Source: Physcocola sp002396385
Lineage (GTDB): Bacteria > Bacteroidota > Bacteroidia > Bacteroidales > Paludibacteraceae
Assembly (NCBI GenBank): GCA_946535435.1
Contig: CAMNDM010000067.1
Location: 1-14,497 of the forward strand
Direction of reading: 5' to 3'
Length of the DNA: 14,497 nt
The first letter of the stretch is position 1. The number at the start of each line of letters is the position of its first letter. Of the stretch, positions 7,844 through 13,921 are shown piece after piece. The notes beneath the pieces were generated by a model, which was not told the origin of the DNA, made no database searches, and saw only the letters and a list, made by a program, of their open reading frames with translations. The position numbers were made by a program, and so were the translations under genes.

Positions 7844-9427
7844 TTACCACTGGGTGTCGAGCCAGTTCATGCGGCTTTCCAACCAATTTTTTAAACGTTC
7901 TGTCTCAGCATCGTAGGCGGCAGCAGCGTTTCCATAGGTATCGTTGCTGAGGTTTTTCCATACGGTGTTGTCACCAATACCGGCCTCACGCAGTATTTTT
8001 GTCTGCTGGTCGATGTAGGAGTAGAGCTCGTTTTTCGATGAGCGTATTTTAGCGTATTGCTTCTTTACTAACGAAACAAAATCGTTGTTCTTCATCAGCA
8101 TACTCATCCATGGCGTTTCAGCTGCTACCCAACCCGTGTAGCCATTGCTTTCGGCAGCAAAAGCCTTCCTTAGCTCCCAGGCGGGCATGAATGCTATTTT
8201 GCCATTAGCGTCAACATGGATGTAGGTGTCTTCGGAAAACGCATCGGTGTTGTAGGCAATCTCGCTGATGACAAGCCAGTTGGCCATCGACTCCAGATTG
8301 GCAACCTGTTGTACTGTTGTCCAGTCGCCCTTCTCCAGTGCTTTCTCGAACTTGTCTATCTTGTCTTTCGTGCGGACCAGGCCCGTTCCCTTGCTACCTG
8401 TTTCAGGGTCTTCGAATGCCATTATTGTCTTTGTACCTTTCGTACGGAAGGCTTCTTCAAACGCATCGGCGCTTTTTTCTACCGAGAGCAGATAACCGTC
8501 TTCAAAGCGTCCCTTACAGATGCGTGGTTGCTCAACCAGTGTGTAACACCCGGCAAATGCTCCATCAATGGTAAGATTTACAGGCCTGATTTCTGGAATC
8601 CACTGGTCGTTAGTGAGTTGTTTGCCCAACCAGTAACCCAGTTGTGACCTGATAAGCAATTTGTCTGCCTCGTTGGCAACCAGCAGCCAGCGCTTGTTCT
8701 TGGTTATGCCCAGCAGGCTCTTTTTGCTTTCGAACTTTAGTGCGTAGTTGTTCTTCAACCCAGCGCCGAAATGACTGCCTTTACCCTTAATGTTCAGTGT
8801 TCCCTCATCGTTCCCGTCAATGGTCAGTTTGGTGGGTGTCCATTCTTTCTCTATGCCCTTCCCCTCGGTATTCAACACCACATAGGGCAGACTGGTTCTG
8901 CTGACGGTTACACTGTAGGTGCGTACATCGCCGTTAAAGGAAACCACTTTTATTTGGGCCGGTTCGCTAAAGTCGACTTTACTGCCACTCTGCCACAACT
9001 TCCCATTAATGAAGATGTGCGCTCCTGTTGTTTGGAACGAGGGGGTGAGCGAGTTGACACTTGCCAGATATGGTAACACGATCAGGGCTGTTTTTTGTGC
9101 ACCTAGTTCTACCGTAATGTCTTCCCGTACACCGGGGTTGTCGTTTTTTTTCAGGCTGAACGAGTTCAGGACATTGAAACTCTGGGGTTTCTCGTTGGCA
9201 AGATTCACGGCTTCGGGCGCAAGGGTGTCCGAAGTTACTATTGACTGGTTGCCGGAACCGTATGACAGGTCGACACGCTGTAATACCGTGTCAGACTGCA
9301 TTAGGTCTACAGCAGTGGCAGGAAGCACCAATGTCGAATTGTCAAACTCGATGGTGACATTACCCTGGGCCTGTAGCTGGGCGGTTGCGGAGAATGCGAG
9401 TAAGGTATATGTGTAAATTTTTCTCAT
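7844..9427 (-). CDS. Exported CotH-like protein lacking the catalytic Asp residues (predicted pseudokinase)
   Basis: The 527-residue product has a signal peptide (MRKIYTYTLLAFSATAQLQA), a small N-terminal beta region, a DUF5018-like domain (about 84-176, with LPYLASVNSLTPSFQTTGA and SFNGDVRTYSVTV) and one CotH domain (about 180-525). It aligns with the first module of the next gene: both have KGKGS at residues 214-218 in place of KGRGNS, then KRW-L--N, a G-Y-L-EQ-R element and a closing WLE-R--WLD. Where the family has GPIWDFD this protein has FMPAWELR (413-420), so the Asp pair has become Glu and Arg. Catalysis therefore looks unlikely; a regulatory or substrate-binding role is inference. 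The gene begins 40 nt after its upstream neighbour's stop and ends 18 nt before the tandem CotH gene. Confidence 0.85.
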   Translation of the reverse strand: MRKIYTYTLLAFSATAQLQAQGNVTIEFDNSTLVLPATAVDLMQSDTVLQRVDLSYGSGNQSIVTSDTLAPEAVNLANEKPQSFNVLNSFSLKKNDNPGVREDITVELGAQKTALIVLPYLASVNSLTPSFQTTGAHIFINGKLWQSGSKVDFSEPAQIKVVSFNGDVRTYSVTVSRTSLPYVVLNTEGKGIEKEWTPTKLTIDGNDEGTLNIKGKGSHFGAGLKNNYALKFESKKSLLGITKNKRWLLVANEADKLLIRSQLGYWLGKQLTNDQWIPEIRPVNLTIDGAFAGCYTLVEQPRICKGRFEDGYLLSVEKSADAFEEAFRTKGTKTIMAFEDPETGSKGTGLVRTKDKIDKFEKALEKGDWTTVQQVANLESMANWLVISEIAYNTDAFSEDTYIHVDANGKIAFMPAWELRKAFAAESNGYTGWVAAETPWMSMLMKNNDFVSLVKKQYAKIRSSKNELYSYIDQQTKILREAGIGDNTVWKNLSNDTYGNAAAAYDAETERLKNWLESRMNWLDTQW

Positions 9428-9467
9428 AACATAAATTCCTTATTTGTGTTTTACAACGGAAGTATGG

Positions 9468-9971
9468 CTACTTCACCAATTGGCCTTTTATAATCTTGTA
9501 CGACTTTCCGTCACACGACACGTAATAAACGCCGGTCGGATAGTCTGCCACATTTAACTGGATAGCATCGCCCGATTTCTCGGCACGAACTGCCATTGTT
9601 TTTCCATCGGCCGATGTTATGCGGATGTTCCCGCCCATTTTTCCTGACACAAAAACATAGTCGGTGGTCAGTGTAGGATATACCGACAGAACTTCTGACG
9701 CAAATGTTTCTGAACGGGAAAGGCCGCTGTCTTGGAAAACAATCTCTTTTACAGCCCCGATTTCGTACTTCTGTATGTCTTCGGGCGTCTTCAAGTACAA
9801 CGAGTTTCCTGCCACCCAGTATTGTGGGATTTTGTCGAGGCTGACGGATACCGTTTCAGCTCCGTTCAGTTTTAGCAACAGGCATTTTCCCGTTTCTCCG
9901 CCAACAACCGCCGACGGCAGGGAAAATAAAAGGCCAAAACATAACAACAACGATGATTGTGTTTTACTCAT
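9468..9971 (-). CDS. Small exported protein with a T9SS type A-like C-terminal tail
   Basis: This 167-residue protein is the first gene of the CotH operon. It starts with a signal peptide (SSLLLCFGLLFSLPSAVVGG, cleavage near residue 25). Residues 30-95 form a short domain ending AVKEIVFQ, a segment common at the start of Bacteroidota exported proteins and echoed by SVKRITF in the tandem CotH protein. The last ~75 residues look like the type IX secretion sorting domain: VYPTLTTDYVFVSG, IRITSADGKTM, LNVADYPTGVYYV and a lysine-rich end (KIIKGQLVK). The usual YPNP is YPTL here. There is no large cargo domain, so it may be a minimal secreted protein, a remnant, or a partner or substrate of the CotH proteins; nothing in the sequence decides between these. 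Confidence 0.75.
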   Translation of the reverse strand: MSKTQSSLLLCFGLLFSLPSAVVGGETGKCLLLKLNGAETVSVSLDKIPQYWVAGNSLYLKTPEDIQKYEIGAVKEIVFQDSGLSRSETFASEVLSVYPTLTTDYVFVSGKMGGNIRITSADGKTMAVRAEKSGDAIQLNVADYPTGVYYVSCDGKSYKIIKGQLVK

Positions 9972-10379
9972 TTGATATTAAATTTACTTTTTAACAACTA
10001 CAAAATAACAGCACTTAATAACCTATATTACATACACTACATCAAATAAATGCACTGTTATCTTACCCTTAATTACGACTGCAAGTTAGTTATAATATCA
10101 AATACATTGTATTACTTTTTAGGAAATACTTTAGGATTTTTTTGTTTGATAGATTTATGCAGAAATGTAATAAAAATGATGTAAAAAATGCCCTTTTCAT
10201 CGGATATCAGTCATTTCTGGTCTCCGAAAATCAACCTGATTGACGATTCGTCATATCGATTATAGGCCGCTCTGGCTAAACCTTTCCACGTATTATCATA
10301 CGGTCGTCGCCCCGACACGCCAGCGCGTTGTTTAATGGCGGCTCTTCCCGCCCCCCCTTGTCAGATTGAACCATAGGGG
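9972..10379. other. Gene-poor interval between the CotH operon and dcuB
   Basis: About 9972-10200 is AT-rich and should hold the promoter of the minus-strand CotH operon, but I found no exact TAnnTTTG box; the nearest (TTATTTTG, minus strand, 10001-10008) has one mismatch. About 10201-10374 changes in character: it is GC-richer, has a C7 tract at 10351-10357, a small palindrome (TGACGATTCGTCA, 10241-10253) and a protein-like but unstarted minus-strand reading frame. No RNA gene was recognised. Confidence 0.5.
10211..10360 (-). pseudogene. Possible small-ORF remnant, minus strand
   Basis: A minus-strand frame runs 49 codons from CAA at 10360 to TGA at 10211-10213 and translates to protein-like text, including YDNTWKGLARAAYNRYDE and a terminal LIFGDQK. 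It has no ATG and an in-frame TGA lies directly upstream. An ATG at 10374-10372 lies in another frame, separated by a run of seven G (10351-10357); one extra G would join it to this frame and give about 54 residues. The family is not recognised. It may be a decayed gene, a slippage-controlled ORF or chance. Confidence 0.2.
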
Positions 10380-10417
10380 AAAAAGAAAAGCCGTGACGGG
10401 TGACCCTATCACGGCTC
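10380..10417 (-). terminator. Intrinsic terminator of dcuB
   Basis: On the minus strand AGCCGTGA (from 10417) pairs perfectly with TCACGGCT (to 10390), with a further GGG/CCC pairing inside the loop, and is followed by TTTTCTTTTT. It lies 22 nt past the dcuB stop codon. Strength and position are textbook. Confidence 0.9.
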
Positions 10418-10439
10418 TTGTATCAGTTCTGGCTGCACA

Positions 10440-11804
10440 TTAAAAGAACAGCATCGACAGCAAATAACCAACGAGGCACGATATCGTTACACTGATGAGT
10501 CCTGGCATCATGAACGAATGGTTAAGCAGATATTTGCCGATGATTGTGGTCCCGGAACGGTCGAAATTGACCGTTGCGATATCTGACGGATAGTTCGGTA
10601 TGAAGAAGTACCCGTACACAGAAGGAAGTAATCCAAGCAATACCGGACCCGAAATGCCAAGTGAATATGCCAGCGGTAGCATTGAAACAACAACCGCTCC
10701 TTGTGAATTGATGAGTACCGAGACAGCAAAGAAAACGAACGCTATGGCCCACGGATATTGCTCGACTATGCTGCCCAAACTGGCCTTCATTTCAACCATA
10801 TAGTTACTGAAATAGGTGTCGGCCAACCACGCAATACCGTAAATTGCCACTACGGCTACCATACCCGACTGCCACACCGAACCCTGCATCGCCTTCTTTG
10901 GTTCAGCTTTGGCCACCAAAATCATAAGGGCAGCCGCTGCTATCATCACAATCTGGATGATGATGTTCATGCCGATAGGCGTCATTTTTTCAACTCCGTT
11001 CTTCATAACTGGAAATGCCGGACGTATGTCGTGTCCCGCAATTTGGCAGACAGAGAATAGAACGATGAGCGCCAAGGCTCCAATAAATATGTACACACTC
11101 CACTTCGCCTCTTTGCTGATTTTCTTGTCTAACAAGGTGGCCGAATTGCCGTACATATATTTATACGTTTCCGGATCTTTGCAACGAGCCTGGAACTGCG
11201 GGTCTTTGTCGAGGTCTAGTCCGCGTTTGTACGAGGCAGCGGCAGCACACATCAAACCGCAGAGACAAGCGGGAATGGTGATAGCAATAACCTGGAGGTT
11301 GCTGACCTCGAAACCCGAAACGTGCGAGATGGTTACAAACGAAGCAACGGCGGCGGCAATCGGAGAGCAGGTTATACCCACCTGGCTGGCAATAGATGCC
11401 ACGCCGCATGGCCGCTCCGGACGTATACCTTGTTTCAACGATATGTCGCAGATGATGGGCATAAGGGTGTATACCACATGACCCGTTCCCACCATTACGG
11501 TCAGGAAAAAGGTACACAATGGCGCTAAAAACGTTATGCTGCTTGGATGGCTGCGTAACAGTTTTTCTGCCAGTTGAATCATCCAGTCCATGCCACCAGC
11601 CGCCTGAAGCATGCCAGCGCAGGTCACAGCGGCTATAATAATATAGATAACATCGGTAGGAGGAGTGCCGGGTTTCAAGTTGAATCCAAGTACAAGTATC
11701 GCCAAACCGATACCAGAAATGGCTCCCAGAGCCAACGAACCGTATCGTGAGCCCACATAAAGCGCTAGTAAAACAACTAGCAGTTGGATAATCATTAATA
11801 GCAT
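10440..11804 (-). CDS. dcuB: Anaerobic C4-dicarboxylate antiporter, DcuB type
   Basis: Dcu carriers sit in the inner membrane and exchange fumarate, malate or aspartate for succinate during anaerobic growth, fitting a succinate-producing Bacteroidales fermenter. The 454-residue protein matches Escherichia coli DcuB in length and blocks: LALGAISGIGLAILV near the N-terminus, LQAAGGMDWMIQLAEKLLR, GTGHVVYTLMPII, GIRPERP, YMYGNSATLLDKK (about 215-230), SGMVAVVAIYGIAWLADT, NSQGAVVVSMLPLA, NYPSDIATVNFDRSGTT and a final NHSFMMPGLISVTISCLVGYLL. About twelve hydrophobic segments are visible. DcuB rather than DcuA is chosen by overall similarity and length; exact substrate preference cannot be read. The start could be Met1 or Met4. 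The gene is monocistronic, with its own terminator and a candidate promoter upstream. Confidence 0.93.
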   Translation of the reverse strand: MLLMIIQLLVVLLALYVGSRYGSLALGAISGIGLAILVLGFNLKPGTPPTDVIYIIIAAVTCAGMLQAAGGMDWMIQLAEKLLRSHPSSITFLAPLCTFFLTVMVGTGHVVYTLMPIICDISLKQGIRPERPCGVASIASQVGITCSPIAAAVASFVTISHVSGFEVSNLQVIAITIPACLCGLMCAAAASYKRGLDLDKDPQFQARCKDPETYKYMYGNSATLLDKKISKEAKWSVYIFIGALALIVLFSVCQIAGHDIRPAFPVMKNGVEKMTPIGMNIIIQIVMIAAAALMILVAKAEPKKAMQGSVWQSGMVAVVAIYGIAWLADTYFSNYMVEMKASLGSIVEQYPWAIAFVFFAVSVLINSQGAVVVSMLPLAYSLGISGPVLLGLLPSVYGYFFIPNYPSDIATVNFDRSGTTIIGKYLLNHSFMMPGLISVTISCLVGYLLSMLFF

Positions 11805-11870
11805 ATTGTTGTGTTTTTTAGTTTAAGTCAGTATTTGATTTACTAAATATCAACATTTTATTTGGATTTT

Positions 11871-11878
11871 CAAAATTA
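11871..11878 (-). promoter_or_regulatory. Candidate -7 box for dcuB
   Basis: The minus strand reads TAATTTTG (within TATAATTTTG), matching the Bacteroidota TAnnTTTG -7 element. Transcription would begin near 11864, giving a 5' leader of about 60 nt before the dcuB start at 11804. A -33 TTTG is not evident at the usual distance. Confidence 0.4.
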
Positions 11879-11964
11879 TATGCGGTTTTGTTTGAGATGA
11901 TAGTCCATAGTTTATAGTTGAAAGTGGAAGGTCATGTCTGTTCTTCATCCCCTAACCTTATCGG

Positions 11965-12887
11965 TTTATCAACCTTATGGTTTTGGAGTATGGTCTCTGA
12001 GATTAGTTGTTGATGGTTAAATAACTAATGCTAATTAAAGTCTTAATCCTTATTGTTTTGGAGTATGGTCTCTGAGGAAGTCCATAAGCGGAACAAGAAA
12101 AAACTCAGTACTGTCTTAATCCTTATTGTTTTGGAGTATGGTCTCTGAGGATGATGAACTTGGTCGTACTTGGAAGATTACAACATAGTCTTAATCCTTA
12201 TTGTGTTGGAGTATGGTCTCTGAGTTACAGCTCTTCTAGCATTGGATGAGGAGATGAAGTGTCTTAATCCTTATTGTGTTGGAGTATGGTCTCTGAGCGT
12301 GCAGAAAGCGTGGATTTACAGCGTGAATACTCACTGTCTTAATCCTTATTGTGTTGGAGTATGGTCTCTGAGCCAGTTCTATGGGATGATGGGTCAGGAC
12401 AGCGTATTTGTGTCTTAATCCTTATTGTGTTGGAGTATGGTCTCTGAGGCGGTAGGTGGGTGTTCGATGCCACCTACATACTAAGTCTTAATCCTTATTG
12501 TGTTGGAGTATGGTCTCTGAGAAACGTCAAGAAGATGGCACTTATACACAATGCGATGGTCTTAATCCTTATTGTGTTGGAGTATGGTCTCTGAGAATAA
12601 TGCAATATATTCTTCAACATTTTCAACATTAGTCTTAATCCTTATTGTGTTGGAGTATGGTCTCTGAGTCAATGAAGACGGCGAAAAGGTGTTGCGTTTA
12701 ACGTCTTAATCCTTATTGTGTTGGAGTATGGTCTCTGAGGTTATAAAGTTGTTGATGACTGTAATGTGATTAATATTGTCTTAATCCTTATTGTGTTGGA
12801 GTATGGTCTCTGAGAAAGTGCAAACCAATACGTTTGGCATTCAAGTTTTGGTCTTAATCCTTATTGTGTTGGAGTATGGTCTCTGAG
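11965..12887 (-). CRISPR. CRISPR array: 13 repeats of 37 bp, 12 spacers of 34-39 bp
   Basis: On + the repeat begins GTCTTAATCCTTATT and ends GGAGTATGGTCTCTGAG. Repeats start at 11965 (degenerate), 12040, 12113, 12188, 12261, 12336, 12412, 12485, 12559, 12632, 12703, 12778 and 12851. The twelve spacers between them are all different. The leftmost repeat differs from its neighbour at about six positions, all in the left half, and marks the old trailer end. Repeats 1-3 carry GTTTTGG where repeats 4-13 carry GTGTTGG. The AT-rich flank on the right is the likely leader. Transcription is therefore inferred on the minus strand, where each repeat ends ATTAAGAC, which matches the ATTGAAAC-type 8-nt crRNA 5' tag left by Cas6 at six of eight positions. 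The repeat has no strong hairpin. The system type cannot be read from the window. Confidence 0.97.
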
Positions 12888-13178
12888 AGTAAAAATTATA
12901 AATTTCTATTAATCAGAAACCTAGTTAGACCATATAAGACATTTTGCCAAAAAAATTACAAAAATATTGTGCATTTTTTCGGACTGCAAAATTAAATATA
13001 ATTTCAATACGTCAATGGTCTTTTTGTGATTTTTTATTATTCACTGTAAATCACACGGTTGCATATAACTACAACTTAATTTCTATCAAAGATACCGGAT
13101 TTTTCTCTAATACTACCCTCACAAATCAGAAAATCTGTCTTCTTTTCTTCGTTACAAACGCATTGTCTTGAGAAAAAT
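12888..13178 (-). promoter_or_regulatory. CRISPR leader and shared intergenic region upstream of cas6
   Basis: This AT-rich stretch separates the newest repeat from cas6 and is the expected leader: array promoter on the minus strand, cas6 promoter on the plus strand. On the minus strand an exact TAnnTTTG box (TAATTTTG) lies at 12987-12994 and would start a transcript near 12981, about 95 nt before the first repeat. The same octamer lies upstream of dcuB. No convincing TAnnTTTG box for cas6 was found. No credible gene lies here; a 75-codon + strand frame at 12944-13171 has AT-driven composition and no recognisable feature. Confidence 0.6.
12987..12994 (-). promoter_or_regulatory. Candidate -7 box for the CRISPR precursor transcript
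   Basis: The minus strand reads TAATTTTG. About 20 nt upstream on that strand (near 13013-13017) is CATTG, a partial -33 match. Distance to the first repeat (about 95 nt from the predicted start) fits a leader transcript. Confidence 0.35.
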
Positions 13179-13214
13179 ATGCTAATTTTATTTAATGATT
13201 CAGATATAAAAACC

Positions 13215-13895
13215 ATGGCTAAAATCACTATAAAGGAAATAAAATTCAATACCCGTGTTACTCATAAGGAAATACCTTTTTTCCGGTCTTGCTTGTGCTC
13301 TATGGCCGATTTCGCCACGAACCCTCTGATGCACAACCACCAGGGCGACAGCCTCAGGTACGGATATCCACTGGTTCAGTACCGAAGTATTGGAAACAAA
13401 GGGGTGGTTTTGGCCATCAACGAGGGGGTGACCGAAATAACGCCGCTTGAGCGTTTTACCGATATGGACATCAATATAGGTTCCAAAAGACGTACGCTTC
13501 AATTGGAAAGCAGCCAAATGTGGGTGGCCGACTTGTGTTTTACTTCCCACCCTATTTTATACACGATTGACAACTGGCTCCCTTTCAGTTCCGATAACGA
13601 GCGCCTGTTCGTAAAATTAGATAGTCTGCTCGACAGAGTCGCTTTTCTGCAACGGATGCTGACTGCCAACATCATCTCGATGGCCAAGGGCTTCGGCATA
13701 CACCTCGACGAAGAAATAAAGGTTTCGGTAAAAGACCTCTTCGAAAGCAAACGGCTGCTCTACAAAGGTGTCCCTTTCATATCGTTCAGTCTGTCGTTCT
13801 ATGCTAATCTGGCCCTGCCCGACAAAATCGCATTGGGGAAACATGTCAGCCACGGTTTCGGTGTGGTCTCTGTGGTAGGGAACGACATATCTTAA
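13215..13895 (+). CDS. cas6: CRISPR-associated endoribonuclease Cas6 (Cas6b-like)
   Basis: Cas6 cuts the precursor CRISPR transcript within each repeat to give crRNAs with an 8-nt repeat tag. From the chosen start the protein has 226 residues. The N-terminal half holds IKEIKFNTRVTHKEIPFFRS, then LMHNHQG (His40, His42) and YGYPLVQYRSIGNKGVVLAINEGV (about 49-74), a block typical of Bacteroidota Cas6; the His pair fits catalytic residues described for Cas6b. The C-terminal half has KGVPFISFSLSFYANLALPD and the glycine-rich GKHVSHGFGVVSVVG (208-222) typical of Cas6 repeat binding. I prefer ATG 13215 (MAKIT) because homologues begin at the first beta-strand; ATG 13179 would add 12 residues. The gene is divergent from the array and shares its leader region. 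No other cas gene adjoins it. Confidence 0.9.
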   Translation: MAKITIKEIKFNTRVTHKEIPFFRSCLCSMADFATNPLMHNHQGDSLRYGYPLVQYRSIGNKGVVLAINEGVTEITPLERFTDMDINIGSKRRTLQLESSQMWVADLCFTSHPILYTIDNWLPFSSDNERLFVKLDSLLDRVAFLQRMLTANIISMAKGFGIHLDEEIKVSVKDLFESKRLLYKGVPFISFSLSFYANLALPDKIALGKHVSHGFGVVSVVGNDIS

Positions 13896-13921
13896 ACACC
13901 AATTAACACAAGTCTAAATTT

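Noticed and set aside
10241..10253. TGACGATTCGTCA palindrome as a regulatory operator
   Set aside because: It lies inside the protein-like remnant, far from any gene start, and is a single short palindrome without a second site.
12944..13171. 75-codon + strand ORF in the CRISPR leader region
   Set aside because: Composition follows the AT-rich leader, no family motif is seen, and it overlaps the expected array promoter.
13179..13214. Upstream ATG for cas6 adding 12 residues
   Set aside because: The extra residues (MLILFNDSDIKT) precede the conserved first beta-strand of Cas6 and lie in AT-rich leader-like sequence; ATG 13215 fits homologues better.
13864..13873. TGGTCTCTG at the 3' end of cas6, matching part of the CRISPR repeat
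   Set aside because: It is a nine-base match inside a conserved coding stretch (HGFGVVSVV) with no further repeat similarity; coincidence is the simplest reading.
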